Positions 18,833-28,016 of a stretch of DNA of 64,000 bases are shown here, one piece after another (position 1 is the stretch's first letter; each line of letters opens with the position of its first letter). The notes beneath the pieces were generated by a model that saw nothing but the letters and a program-made list of their open reading frames with translations, had not been told where the DNA came from and did no database searches. Made by a program: the position numbers and the translations under genes. Location: contig NZ_VCQN01000002.1 of the NCBI RefSeq assembly GCF_005938125.1, forward strand, positions 496,001-560,000, read 5' to 3'. Origin of the DNA: Bacillus sp. BHET2. Its GTDB lineage: Bacteria > Bacillota > Bacilli > Bacillales > Bacillaceae_B.

Positions 18833-19927
18833 ATGAAGAAATATTTGCCGATTTTTATAACTGTATTACTTATACTTGGAGCCTGTGCAGACAAGACTTT
18901 GACAAATGAAAAAGAAGCAACGTCTTCAGATCAGGACAAATCAACAACGGAAACGAAACAAGAAAAGGACAAGGAAACAGAAAGCAAAGAACAGCGTAAA
19001 CAGCCTTATAAACCGCTCGAACCATCTGAAGATGCCGTATCACTAAAGGAAACCTTGACTAAAGAAGATCAGCCTGATAAAGATGGTCAGGACGGGGAAC
19101 CTCAACGGACGGTACCTCTGGGTGAGACGCTGGCAAACGGGATGGACGACCCTTCCGATGGGCCATTAAAGGATCATCGTCTGGTGACCTACTATGGTAC
19201 GCCCGTGTCTGAACATATGGGGATTCTTGGAAAGCTTGAACCTGAGGAGTACATAAAGAAGTTGAAAGAGCAAACACAGGTCTATTCCGACCTTGACCCG
19301 GAAAGGCCCGCGGTACCTACAATTGAATTGATTACGACCATGGCTCAGAATGCGCCTGGCAAGGATGGAGATTATGTGCGGATGACGGCTGAGGAGAATA
19401 TTGAAACGTATGTGGAGCTTGCGGAGAAGCATGACGCCCTAGTATTGCTTGATATTCAACTCGGAACGGATACGGTCATGAACCAGGTGCAAATGATTGA
19501 AAAATGGCTGAAACACCCGAATGTTAACTTGGCAATCGATACGGAATTCCACGTAGCAGAAGGTGAAAAGCCAGGAGAAGATCTCGGGCAAGTGGATGGC
19601 AGGGACATTCAGGAGGCAGTCGAGTATCTATCAGAGCTTACGGAAAAAAATAACCTCCCGGATAAATTGGTGCTTGTTCACCAATTCACCGGCCCCGTAC
19701 TGACGCATAAAGATGCGATTGAACCGACTGACAACGTTGAAGTCGCCATAAACTTTGACGGCTGGGGAGCAGCTGCGGACAAGCAGGCACTGTACCGGAA
19801 GTATATACGGGATGAACCGCATCAATATGGTGCCTTCAAAATCTTCTATGATAAAGATGAGCCAGTCATGAAACCGGAAGACGTGTTGAAAATGGACCCG
19901 AGTCCTGCCGTCATCAACTATCAATGA
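18833..19927 (+). CDS. Lipoprotein of unknown function
   Basis: Not recognised. A 364-residue protein with a lipoprotein signal: a charged start, hydrophobic residues 5-14 and a lipobox LGAC with Cys near residue 18. Residues 20-65 are a very polar Lys/Glu/Thr-rich linker. The remaining 300 residues look like one globular alpha/beta domain, with strand-like stretches DALVLLDIQLG, VNLAIDTEFHV, KLVLVHQF and VEVAINFDGWG ending in acidic or polar residues, suggestive of a TIM-barrel hydrolase. No catalytic assignment can be made. It has its own terminator and no counterpart at this place in B. subtilis. Confidence 0.85.
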   Translation: MKKYLPIFITVLLILGACADKTLTNEKEATSSDQDKSTTETKQEKDKETESKEQRKQPYKPLEPSEDAVSLKETLTKEDQPDKDGQDGEPQRTVPLGETLANGMDDPSDGPLKDHRLVTYYGTPVSEHMGILGKLEPEEYIKKLKEQTQVYSDLDPERPAVPTIELITTMAQNAPGKDGDYVRMTAEENIETYVELAEKHDALVLLDIQLGTDTVMNQVQMIEKWLKHPNVNLAIDTEFHVAEGEKPGEDLGQVDGRDIQEAVEYLSELTEKNNLPDKLVLVHQFTGPVLTHKDAIEPTDNVEVAINFDGWGAAADKQALYRKYIRDEPHQYGAFKIFYDKDEPVMKPEDVLKMDPSPAVINYQ

Positions 19928-19930
19928 TAT

Positions 19931-19966
19931 GAAAGACCCTCAGGCGGTTGTCTGGAGGGTCTTTCT
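19931..19966 (+). terminator. Terminator after the lipoprotein gene
   Basis: Stem gaaagaccctc / gagggtctttc with a short T-run, 3 nt past the stop. Confidence 0.88.
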
Positions 19967-20047
19967 TATGTAAAAAGATAAAACCACAGAATTCAACATG
20001 CAATTATTGTCCAGGTTCCCACATTCATAGGAGAACCCCGCGCGCAC

Positions 20048-20091
20048 AAAAAAAGCAAGGACCCTTTCAATCAAGAAGTCCTTGCTTTTTA
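20048..20091 (-). terminator. Terminator after motS
   Basis: Stem aaaagcaaggac / gtccttgctttt with a T-run on the minus strand; it overlaps the motS stop codon. Confidence 0.88.
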
Positions 20092-20817
20092 TTGTTCTTC
20101 ATACGCAGGATCCGTTATAATCACTTCAACCCGCCTGTTTCTTTGAAGATTTTCCCCCGTGTCATTCGGGGCAATGGGGCGTGTGTCTCCATATCCGACG
20201 GCAATGAACCGCTTCGGATCTAAGTTCTCGGTTTTTATCAAGTACCGAATAACACTGCTTGCCCTCGCAGAGGAGAGCTCCCAGTTGGACGGAAACTGAT
20301 ATGTATTGATCGGACGATTGTCTGTATGTCCTTCTACCTTCACAAAGTTCGGGATCCTAGATAGTAGGTCACCTACTTTATTCAAAAACGGATAGGCGTC
20401 CTGTAGGACTGTTGCTTCTCCAGATGCAAAAAGCGCCTGTTCCTGAAGTACGAGAACGACACCCCGTTCGGTTCTCGTTGCCACGACCACTTCATTTAAT
20501 TTATTTTCATTCAAATAGCTCTGTATATCTGCTAATAACTGGCTTAAATTCTGATTCTTCCCTTGAGGACTTGCATCATTCGTTTCCAATTCGGGTTCCG
20601 CGGACGGATTCTCAAGCGGAATCACAGATGGATAAAATTCAAGGATTTGCCGTTGCTGAAAGGAATCTGCAATGGTTCTGAATTTCACGATATCGATTTG
20701 AGACATAGAGAATAATAGGATAAAGAATACGAGAATCAGTGTGATAAGATCAGAAAATGTAACCATCCATTTAGGAGCACCTGAAGGTTGAGATTCTTTT
20801 CTTGGTCTACGCTTCAT
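20089..20817 (-). CDS. motS: Sodium-type flagellar stator protein MotS
   Basis: The MotB-like half of a flagellar stator, 242 residues. One membrane helix (residues 18-40, WMVTFSDLITLILVFFILLFS) carries D23, the ion-binding Asp. Residues 110-235 form an OmpA-like peptidoglycan-binding domain with VEGHTDNRPI and SSARASSVIRYL. The start overlaps the motP stop by 11 nt, so both are made together. Position after ccpA and motP matches the B. subtilis MotPS stator, which uses sodium; the ion is inferred from that match, not from the sequence alone. Confidence 0.92.
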   Translation of the reverse strand: MKRRPRKESQPSGAPKWMVTFSDLITLILVFFILLFSMSQIDIVKFRTIADSFQQRQILEFYPSVIPLENPSAEPELETNDASPQGKNQNLSQLLADIQSYLNENKLNEVVVATRTERGVVLVLQEQALFASGEATVLQDAYPFLNKVGDLLSRIPNFVKVEGHTDNRPINTYQFPSNWELSSARASSVIRYLIKTENLDPKRFIAVGYGDTRPIAPNDTGENLQRNRRVEVIITDPAYEEQ

Positions 20818-21622
20818 CTAGGGTTGCCCCCTCTTGCTCCTTAACCGAATACATCTGTAATTCCTCATTGGATAAGAAAACCCTTAGCTTCTCTTCTAAT
20901 ATCCTCGGATTTTGACCCGATTGCACCCCCACAACACCTTCGATCACGATTTGTTTCATAAACACTTCTTTCTCTGTTTTCATCGCAAGTTTGGATGCCA
21001 TTGGCAAGAATACAAGATTTGCAAGCAAGACCCCATAAAGGGTCGTTAATAACGCAATGGCCATATTAGGACCTAATGATGCGGGATCATTTAAGTTTTT
21101 CAACATCAGAACAAGACCGATCAGGGTCCCGATCATCCCCCATGCAGGTGCATACTCCCCTGCCTTGTCCAATAAGCTCTTATTTTTACGGTGTCGCTCT
21201 TCTAAAGCGATGATTTCAGCATTCATAATATCGACAATCACGTCTTGCTCAATTCCGTCCACAGCCAGAAAGACGCCTTTTCGGATAAATGGATCCTCGA
21301 CTGCTTCCACTTCTGCCTCGAGTGAGAGAAGGCCTTCACGCCTTGCTTTTTCTGATAAGGTGACAAATGTCCGGATTAGACCGTGAAGATCATATTCTTC
21401 ATCACGAAAGGATTCTTTCATCACTTTACCCAACTGCTTTAATTCTTTGATAGAGAAGCTGACCAACATGGCCCCAAATAATCCTCCGATTACGACGAAG
21501 ATCGATGGTAAATCGATGAAGGAACTGAAGCCCGTGATGCCAGCATTCGTAATAATAGCGAAGGATACGAATAGAACCCCTACTAAAACCCCAATTGGTG
21601 TAAGAACATCAAGCTTTTTCAT
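20807..21622 (-). CDS. motP: Sodium-type flagellar stator protein MotP
   Basis: The MotA-like half, 271 residues with four membrane helices (about residues 8-28, 33-53, 150-172 and 182-205). GMIGTLIGLVLMLKNLNDP is the conserved MotA/TolQ/ExbB segment, and the cytoplasmic loop between helices 2 and 3 has the charged residues that touch the rotor. It partners MotS to turn the flagellum. The gene lies 60 nt after ccpA with no terminator between, so it is probably cotranscribed with it. Confidence 0.93.
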   Translation of the reverse strand: MKKLDVLTPIGVLVGVLFVSFAIITNAGITGFSSFIDLPSIFVVIGGLFGAMLVSFSIKELKQLGKVMKESFRDEEYDLHGLIRTFVTLSEKARREGLLSLEAEVEAVEDPFIRKGVFLAVDGIEQDVIVDIMNAEIIALEERHRKNKSLLDKAGEYAPAWGMIGTLIGLVLMLKNLNDPASLGPNMAIALLTTLYGVLLANLVFLPMASKLAMKTEKEVFMKQIVIEGVVGVQSGQNPRILEEKLRVFLSNEELQMYSVKEQEGATLDEA

Positions 21623-21682
21623 TTTGACTCTCCCTACAAAAATAAGTTCTGTTTGTCTTTATCTTTAGTATCGACAAATTCC

Positions 21683-22681
21683 TTACTTTGTTGAGTTCCT
21701 GTGTTCCAATCTATGCGGAAGAACAACAGTGGATTCTTCAACCGTTTCTTTGTTCATATATTTCGTCAATAATCTCATGGCCACTGCTCCGATATCATAT
21801 AAAGGCTGAACAACAGAAGTCAGCTGAGGTCTAACCATCAATGCCAGTCTTGTGTTGTCGAAGCTGATGACTTCAACATCATCAGGGATGGATACATTTT
21901 GGTCCTGAGCACCATGAACGACACCAAGGGCCGTTTCATCGTTTCCAACAAATATAGCTGTCGGTTTGTCATCAAGCTCAGTAAACTTCTGCCATGCTTC
22001 CAGTCCTGAATCATATGTGTAGTCGCCTTCAATGACTAAATCGTCACTATATTCCACACCTGCTTTAGCAAGCGCTTCTCGATATCCTTCAAGTTTAAAC
22101 TTCATATTAATCGTATCGTGGAACGGACCACTTACAAAACCTATGCGCTTATGCCCTTTTTCCAGTAGCTCGGAAACCGCATCAAATGAAGCCGCCTTGT
22201 AATCGATGTTAACAGAAGGAACTTTATTCGTTTCTTCCACAGCACCGGCAAGTACGATTGGGACAGGAGAACGTTCAAACTCCTGGACATGCTCTTCGGA
22301 AATATGGCCACCAAGGAACAGGATTCCATCCACTTGTTTCCCAAGCATTGTATTCAGAAGATGAAGCTCTTTCTCAGCATTTTGATCCGAGTTGCTAAGA
22401 ATGATATTGTATTTATACATTGTGGCGATATCTTCAATTCCTCGTGCCAGCTCCGCATAGAAGATATTTGAGATATCAGGGATGATAACCCCTACCGTCG
22501 TTGTTTTCTTACTAGCCAATCCTCTGGCTACAGCATTAGGACGATACCCAAGACGTTCAATGACCTCAAGTACCTTCTTTCTTGTTGCTGGCTTCACATT
22601 CGGGTTACCGTTGACTACACGGGAGACTGTTGCCATGGAAACATTGGCTTCTCTGGCTACATCATATATTGTTATGTTCAT
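21683..22681 (-). CDS. ccpA: Catabolite control protein A
   Basis: The 332-residue LacI-family regulator of carbon catabolite control, which binds cre sites with HPr-Ser-P. Residues 1-60 hold the helix-turn-helix and hinge ([38 protein letters not shown]); the rest is the periplasmic-binding-like effector domain. The ATG follows AAAGGAGTG. It heads ccpA-motP-motS as in B. subtilis. Likely local targets are the cre-like sites near acsA/acuA, the methionine lyase gene and possibly its own promoter (22743). Confidence 0.96.
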   Translation of the reverse strand: MNITIYDVAREANVSMATVSRVVNGNPNVKPATRKKVLEVIERLGYRPNAVARGLASKKTTTVGVIIPDISNIFYAELARGIEDIATMYKYNIILSNSDQNAEKELHLLNTMLGKQVDGILFLGGHISEEHVQEFERSPVPIVLAGAVEETNKVPSVNIDYKAASFDAVSELLEKGHKRIGFVSGPFHDTINMKFKLEGYREALAKAGVEYSDDLVIEGDYTYDSGLEAWQKFTELDDKPTAIFVGNDETALGVVHGAQDQNVSIPDDVEVISFDNTRLALMVRPQLTSVVQPLYDIGAVAMRLLTKYMNKETVEESTVVLPHRLEHRNSTK

Positions 22682-22742
22682 TGCTTACACTCCTTTACTC
22701 TTCTACTCATTTATCTTATTTTACACCAAATTAACCTAAAGA

Positions 22743-22756
22743 AAAAAGCGATTACA
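22743..22756 (-). promoter_or_regulatory. cre-like site upstream of ccpA
   Basis: On the minus strand TGTAATCGCTTTTT matches the cre consensus at 12 of 14 positions, 62 nt before the ccpA start. It would allow autoregulation. Confidence 0.45.
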
Positions 22757-22990
22757 ATAGTTTGTTAAAAAATGCACATATTTATGTTCTACTCAGTGTT
22801 TTTTCAATGTATATAGGTTATTTATCTGCAATTACGTAGATAATCATACGATAGTCTTTATTTTCGTGCAATGACAGGGTATTCATATCAACAAAAAGAT
22901 TATTATAGCACACAATGACGTGGTTGATGGGAAAGAATACGGGATGGGTGTGGAACATTTATGGAAAGAGGACTGGCGGAGGAGACGTTT
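22757..22990. other. Gene-free stretch between ccpA and array C
   Basis: AT-rich DNA with no supportable ORF and no clear hairpin. It presumably holds the ccpA promoter, but no box pair of good fit was found. Confidence 0.4.
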
Positions 22991-23110
22991 CGCCGTTATT
23001 TTTGAAATTCCGCCGATAAAATCAGGATATCGCCGTTATAATTGAATTTTCGCCGTTAAATCCAGAATTTCGCCGTTATAATGGTTTTCCCGCAATTATC
23101 CCCGATAGTT
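22991..23110. repeat. 20-nt periodic intergenic array C (core cgccgtta)
   Basis: Cores start at 22991, 23011, 23031, 23051, 23071 and 23091 (the second reads cgccgata, the last cgcaatta): six units at an exact 20-nt period. Fillers are AT-rich and include taaatccagaattt and tataatgg, which recur in array E in the same order. The array lies between the aroA 3' end and ccpA. Confidence 0.85.
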
Positions 23111-23171
23111 GCACTCAGTTCTCCTACCCGGGCGGTTGCATCTTTTCTTAGAAATACTCCTTCATTTGACC

Positions 23172-23210
23172 CAAAAAAAGCTGAATCCTCATTATAAGGA
23201 TTCAGCCCTT
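23172..23210 (-). terminator. Terminator after aroA
   Basis: Stem gctgaatcct / aggattcagc with a seven-T run on the minus strand, about 17 nt past the stop. Confidence 0.9.
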
Positions 23211-23226
23211 CTCTTATATCATACCA

Positions 23227-24303
23227 TTACACTTCAATCGTTCTGCCTTTTAATACTTCCTTGTAGAAATGATCAAATTGATCTAAATCCATTTGCTGAG
23301 CGGAATCGGATAAGGCAACGGCTGGATCAGGATGAACCTCGGCCATTACTCCATCTGCCCCGATGGCTAATGCTGCTTTTGCAGCTGGAAGCAGTAGATC
23401 TCTACGTCCTGTAGAGTGTGTAACATCCACGAATACCGGTAGATGCGTCTCTTGCTTAAGGATAGGGACAGCTGAAATGTCCAATGTGTTTCTTGTCGCT
23501 TTTTCGTACGTACGAATTCCTCGTTCACAAAGGATGATGTCTCCATTCCCTTGCGAAATGATGTATTCGGCAGCATTGATGAACTCATCAATCGTTGCAG
23601 CTAAGCCACGTTTAAGTAAAACGGGTTTCTTCACTGCTCCTGCTGCTTTTAATAGTTCAAAGTTTTGCATATTTCTTGCACCGATTTGGATGACATCAAT
23701 GTATTCCACTGCATGTTCGATGTCGGCAGGATTCACGATTTCACTCACGACGGCTAAATCATATTCATCCGCCACTTTTTTAAGAATCTTTAATCCTTCA
23801 ATTCCTAAGCCTTGGAAGTCATAAGGTGACGTTCTTGGTTTGAATGCTCCGCCACGAAGTAACTTAAGTCCTTTCGCTTTAACAGCTTTCGCCACTTCCG
23901 CTACTTGCTCATATGATTCAACGGCACATGGGCCGAAGATGAAATGAGGTTTACCGTCTCCGATTGAATCTCCGTTAATATTTACAATCGTATCATCCGG
24001 CTTCTTTTTACGGGAAACGAGTAATGCTTTACGGTGATCGTCTTTTTGTAACTCCAAGCCTGCTTTAAAGATCTCTTTAAAAATATGTTCAATGGTTGAG
24101 TGTTCAAATGGACCATTGTTATTTTCTTTAATTAGATCGAGCATTCCTCTTTCGCGAACAGGATCATAGCGGTATACCCCTTGAGTTTCCTTGACACGCC
24201 CGATTTCTTGAACTAGTTTAGCACGTTCATTAATGGTGTCTAATAGTTTTAAGTTCATTTCGTCTACTTGTTTTCGTAATTGATCGAGCTCTTGATTACT
24301 CAC
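23227..24303 (-). CDS. aroA: Bifunctional chorismate mutase / DAHP synthase
   Basis: A 358-residue fusion: an N-terminal AroQ-type chorismate mutase (residues 1-85, [26 protein letters not shown]) and a C-terminal KDPG-aldolase-type DAHP synthase (residues 95-350, with [27 protein letters not shown] and the [12 protein letters not shown] loop). It starts the shikimate pathway from PEP and erythrose 4-phosphate; the mutase domain senses chorismate or prephenate for feedback. The start is GTG at 24303, preceded by AAAGGGTG, and gives the B. subtilis length. A longer frame upstream has no site. It precedes ccpA as in B. subtilis but is separated by a terminator and array C. Confidence 0.95.
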   Translation of the reverse strand: MSNQELDQLRKQVDEMNLKLLDTINERAKLVQEIGRVKETQGVYRYDPVRERGMLDLIKENNNGPFEHSTIEHIFKEIFKAGLELQKDDHRKALLVSRKKKPDDTIVNINGDSIGDGKPHFIFGPCAVESYEQVAEVAKAVKAKGLKLLRGGAFKPRTSPYDFQGLGIEGLKILKKVADEYDLAVVSEIVNPADIEHAVEYIDVIQIGARNMQNFELLKAAGAVKKPVLLKRGLAATIDEFINAAEYIISQGNGDIILCERGIRTYEKATRNTLDISAVPILKQETHLPVFVDVTHSTGRRDLLLPAAKAALAIGADGVMAEVHPDPAVALSDSAQQMDLDQFDHFYKEVLKGRTIEV

Positions 24304-24505
24304 GATACAGCACCCTTTCTTTTTTTCCTGTTCATACGTAAAAACTGTTATAGTTTTAAGAAAGTATGATACATTTTTGATATTGAAACTCATTATAATA
24401 GAACATATCTAAAATGTCACGAAAAACTTCTTTATTAGTTAAACGCTTTTAAGCGCTAAAGTATTTTGTATAGTATGAGAATAGGCTAAAGTGGGTGTAC
24501 AGTAA

Positions 24506-26662
24506 TTGAAAAATAATCATAAAATCTTTGCATTAGACATCGGAACTCGGTCGGTCGTTGGAATTATTTTAGAAGAAATAGACGGAACATTTCAAGTTTC
24601 AGACATTTTAATAGAAGAGCATAAGAAGAGAGCCATGTTAGATGGCCAAATCCATGATGTACCTGCTGTATCCCAGGTGATATCCTCCATTAAAGGACAA
24701 TTGGAAAGAAGACATGGTCCCCTTCACAAGGTATGTGTCGCCGCTGCAGGGAGAGCCCTTAAGACCGAAACGTCCCTTTCTACGGTAAATATCAAAGGGA
24801 AACCCCTTCTTCAGAAAAACGATATCCTCCATTTAGAGTTAAGTGCTGTACAGCAGGCTCAAGCGCTTGCCGCAGAACAGGAGAATGACACGAAGAGTTA
24901 TCATTATTACTGCGTCGGCTATTCTGTTCTCTATTATCGCTTGGATGGGGAAGAGATTGGGAGTCTGATCGATCAGCAGGGGGACGAAGCAAGTGTCGAG
25001 ATCATCGCCACCTTTCTTCCAAGGGTCGTGGTGGAATCTTTGATTGCGGCTCTGACTCGTGCTGACCTTGAAATGGAGGCCCTTACTCTGGAACCTATCG
25101 CTGCCATCAACGTGTTGATTCCTGAGTCCATGAGACGCCTCAATGTAGCTCTCGTCGACATCGGGGCAGGGACCTCAGACATTGCCATCACCAATAAGGG
25201 GACTGTCATTGCCTACGGGATGGTCCCAACAGCAGGGGACGAGATAACAGAAGCCATCAGCAACGAATTATTACTAGACTTTCCATTAGCAGAACAAGCC
25301 AAGAGGGAACTTCAGACAGAAGGAGATATTACGGTTACCGATATCCTTGGATTTGAAACGATTATCCCTTCACATGAAGTGATTGAGAAAGTCATGCCAG
25401 CTGTCTCTCGGCTATCCGGCGAAATTTCAAAAGAGATTCTTCGCTTAAACAACGGAAAGCCTCCCCAAGCTGTCATGCTCGTAGGGGGTGGTAGTTTGAC
25501 CCCTGAACTGCCTGGACAATTGGCCTCATCCTTACACCTTCCTCCTAATCGGGTGGCTGTAAGAGGCGTAGAGGCGATTCAGAATATCACCATATCCGAT
25601 GAGATAACCAAGGGACCAGAGCTTGTTACACCGATCGGCATTGCAATCGCAGCGAAACAGACACCTGTCCAATACATCACGTCCTATGTTAACGGGCAGC
25701 CGGTCCGATTATTCGAAGTTAAGGATTTAACCGTTGGGGATTGCATCCTGGCTGCAGGATTAAAGGTAAGTAAATGGCATGGCATACCAGGGGTCGGATT
25801 GTTTGTTTCTGTCAATGGCCAGGACATTTCCTTACCCGGAGGCCATGGTCAGCCACCAATCATAGAAAAGAATGGATATCAGGCCGCACTGGACGAAGTG
25901 ATTAAGAATAACGATCACATATCGGTACTGAAAGGAAATGACGGCGGTCCACCACAAGTAATAATCGGGGACTTAGTAGACAGCTCCTCTTCTAAGGAGA
26001 TTGTGGTAGACGGAAAAACCTATACACTAACTCCACACGTCTACCGAAACAATATGCGAGTATCGTTGGATGAGATCATTCAAGATCGTGATTCCATTCG
26101 GATCGAATTCGTCGATACACTCCTGGACGGGTTAACCTATCTAGGATACGATAACTGGATTGAGAATACGAAGCCATACCGTATCTCCATCAATGGCAAG
26201 GATACCTTCTTTCCAAGCTTTAGTGGAAAGCTATTCCTAAACGGAGTAGAGGCGAAACTTTCTTCTAAGATTCAACAGGGTGATGCTGTTTCATTCAAAT
26301 CGGCTCATACTCCAACCATAAATGAGATACTCATCAAGAAACAGCTCGTTCCTGGATCCAGCATTCATATCACGTTTAACGGCAAGGAGATCGAGCTGAA
26401 AAAAGACAGCACTCGGATCCTTCGAAATGGGATAAGACTCGAAATGGATGATCCCGTATTTCCAGGTGATTCTATTGAAATGGAAGAACAGCCGATGAGC
26501 GGGTTTATTTTTCAAGACTTATTTAACGCCGTGGAAATCAGCATGCCTTCCCATTCGAATGGTCATTTCGTTCTTTTGAAAAATGGCGTTGAAACGACCT
26601 TTTATGAAGAAGTCCAACAGGGAGATACTCTGGAAATCGTCTGGCCTCAGTCTTCTCACTAA
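24506..26662 (+). CDS. FtsA-like actin-fold ATPase with C-terminal repeat extension
   Basis: A 718-residue protein. Residues 1-385 form an FtsA/PilM-type actin fold: ALDIGTRSVVGI (phosphate 1), VALVDIGAGTSDIAI (phosphate 2) and VMLVGGGSLTPEL (adenosine loop). The last 330 residues contain at least three repeats of a short beta module (NGKDTFFPSFSGKLFLNG, NGKEIELKKDSTRILRNG, KNGVETTF...QQGDTLEI) and lack the amphipathic membrane helix of true FtsA. The start is TTG with AAAGTGGGTG upstream. It is probably a scaffold or assembly ATPase for an unknown structure; similar proteins are labelled FtsA in related genomes. It stands alone, divergent from aroA. Confidence 0.8.
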   Translation: MKNNHKIFALDIGTRSVVGIILEEIDGTFQVSDILIEEHKKRAMLDGQIHDVPAVSQVISSIKGQLERRHGPLHKVCVAAAGRALKTETSLSTVNIKGKPLLQKNDILHLELSAVQQAQALAAEQENDTKSYHYYCVGYSVLYYRLDGEEIGSLIDQQGDEASVEIIATFLPRVVVESLIAALTRADLEMEALTLEPIAAINVLIPESMRRLNVALVDIGAGTSDIAITNKGTVIAYGMVPTAGDEITEAISNELLLDFPLAEQAKRELQTEGDITVTDILGFETIIPSHEVIEKVMPAVSRLSGEISKEILRLNNGKPPQAVMLVGGGSLTPELPGQLASSLHLPPNRVAVRGVEAIQNITISDEITKGPELVTPIGIAIAAKQTPVQYITSYVNGQPVRLFEVKDLTVGDCILAAGLKVSKWHGIPGVGLFVSVNGQDISLPGGHGQPPIIEKNGYQAALDEVIKNNDHISVLKGNDGGPPQVIIGDLVDSSSSKEIVVDGKTYTLTPHVYRNNMRVSLDEIIQDRDSIRIEFVDTLLDGLTYLGYDNWIENTKPYRISINGKDTFFPSFSGKLFLNGVEAKLSSKIQQGDAVSFKSAHTPTINEILIKKQLVPGSSIHITFNGKEIELKKDSTRILRNGIRLEMDDPVFPGDSIEMEEQPMSGFIFQDLFNAVEISMPSHSNGHFVLLKNGVETTFYEEVQQGDTLEIVWPQSSH

Positions 26663-26780
26663 TTGATAGATGAGTAGGTAAAGGTGAAGAAGTATGAAGC
26701 TAACGATTCTTTAGAAAGGTAGATAGCTTCTTCTAGTTATTCGATGTGAATGAAAATTTCCATTTTATTACATGAAACAA

Positions 26781-26824
26781 TAAAAGATGCCTGTGATTCC
26801 GAATGAGTCACAGGCATCTTTTTC
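26781..26824. terminator. Bidirectional terminator
   Basis: A perfect stem aagatgcctgtga / tcacaggcatctt flanked by A- and T-runs, between the FtsA-like gene and the convergent YtxH-like gene. Confidence 0.92.
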
Positions 26825-26877
26825 ATATTAATCATGATTCGCAACCAGCTGTTTGGCGATTGCCCTAGTTGGTTACA

Positions 26878-27423
26878 TTATGATCCCACTTGACCTGGTA
26901 TAGTGCTCGAACGGTCCGTAGGGTGAATGTTTTGCTCGTCTGATGAAGTAGAGCTTGTTGAAGGCTGTGACTGGGTTGAGCCATTCGTCACTTCTTCTCC
27001 GGCTTCGCGCACTTTCCCACCAATATCCTTCAATTCTTCTGCTGCTTCTTTCGTGGATGCAATCATATCAGAAGAGTCTTCCTTCACTTGATTCACTTGG
27101 CCCACTACATCATCATTTACTTTTTCATAAAGACTCTGTGCATCGTTTATGGCATCCTTTAATACGGTAGATGCCGTTTTAAGGCGATCCTGCCAGTCGT
27201 TCACAACACCAGATGGGTTCTCTTTCACTTTTGCAACCATTCCCATCGTAGAATCCTTCATGTCCGATGTTCTCGATGTTACATTTGTTCTCGTTGTTTT
27301 ATCGAGCATTGCGAGGGCACCGCCTACGACTGCTCCCACCACCATGCCTTTAAGTAACTTTCCGTTCTTCCCTTCGTTAGTGGTATTTCTAGTTTGAGTT
27401 TTATAAGGTACAGGCTGTGTCAT
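26878..27423 (-). CDS. YtxH-like membrane-associated protein
   Basis: A 181-residue protein with a glycine-rich hydrophobic segment (residues 24-40, LLKGMVVGAVVGGALAML) followed by a long helical, coiled-coil-like region of Lys, Asp, Glu, Val and Ala (50-145) and a Ser/Thr-rich tail. This is the YtxH-domain layout seen in general-stress proteins. The ATG follows GGAGGAA. It is probably a paralogue of the ytxH gene at 28017 and may share stress induction, though no sigma-B promoter was found for it. Function unknown. Confidence 0.75.
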   Translation of the reverse strand: MTQPVPYKTQTRNTTNEGKNGKLLKGMVVGAVVGGALAMLDKTTRTNVTSRTSDMKDSTMGMVAKVKENPSGVVNDWQDRLKTASTVLKDAINDAQSLYEKVNDDVVGQVNQVKEDSSDMIASTKEAAEELKDIGGKVREAGEEVTNGSTQSQPSTSSTSSDEQNIHPTDRSSTIPGQVGS

Positions 27424-27544
27424 AAATCGTTCCTCCTACTATCCATTTAATGAATTTTTATTCTTATAGAATAGGTTCCCTGTTAGAGAGAAAATAAACG
27501 CATGGGAGGAAATTACCAATTTTTATAGAATTTTTTTGAAGCCA

Positions 27545-27576
27545 TAAAAAAAGAACTCTGCTGGAACAGAGTTCGA
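27545..27576 (-). terminator. Terminator after ytxJ
   Basis: Stem gaactctgt / gcagagttc with a seven-T run on the minus strand. Confidence 0.88.
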
Positions 27577-27581
27577 TTATC

Positions 27582-27893
27582 CTACAATTTATTTAATGCA
27601 TTCTCCGTTATGTTCCAATGTGAAGCATTCCAGCCTGGTTTACCTTCAATAAATAAGAAGGCTTGTGGCGATTCATGTTTGATGCCGTATTTCTCGCCAA
27701 TATGTTTGGATAGCTCCCTTGATTCTTGAACCGCTAAATAATAGCCATCCTCCTCACTCTTGTTTAAGAATGACTGATACTCATTAAATGCGTTAGAACT
27801 TACAGGACATGTGAGACTGTGCTTCATGAAGAAGAAGCGAGAATTCGTTTCGGAAAGCTGTTCAAATTCTTGAACGGTATCGATCTTTTGCAT
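27582..27893 (-). CDS. ytxJ: Monothiol bacilliredoxin YtxJ (BrxC)
   Basis: A 103-residue thioredoxin-fold protein with one active-site cysteine, C29 in SLTCPVSSNAF, and the cis-Pro region HESPQAFLF. The family reduces mixed disulfides with bacillithiol. The internal ATG at 27893 is used because it gives the family length of about 108 and aligns with its usual start; AAAGGGTG lies 10 nt upstream. In B. subtilis ytxJ is the last gene of ytxGHJ. Here a terminator at 27966 separates it from ytxH, so it is either read through or has its own promoter. Confidence 0.85.
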   Translation of the reverse strand: MQKIDTVQEFEQLSETNSRFFFMKHSLTCPVSSNAFNEYQSFLNKSEEDGYYLAVQESRELSKHIGEKYGIKHESPQAFLFIEGKPGWNASHWNITENALNKL

Positions 27894-27965
27894 GTATTTC
27901 TTACACCCTTTCATTCGATGTTCTTTATAAGCGTATGAGAGACAATGTCTCGTAACTGGGTCCAC

Positions 27966-28003
27966 TAAAAAAACGGTGAAGTCATCATATCACTTCACCG
28001 CCT
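27966..28003 (-). terminator. Terminator after ytxH
   Basis: Stem cggtgaagt / acttcaccg with a seven-T run on the minus strand, 14 nt past the ytxH stop. Confidence 0.9.
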
Positions 28004-28016
28004 TCGGAATCAATTA

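Noticed and set aside
22991-23110. 20-nt arrays as CRISPR
   Set aside because: Conserved cores are only about 8-10 nt and the period is 20 nt, far below CRISPR repeat plus spacer length; no cas gene is present.
24429-24452. Palindrome cgcttttaagcg as a cre site
   Set aside because: Only about 11 of 14 positions fit and the central spacing is off.
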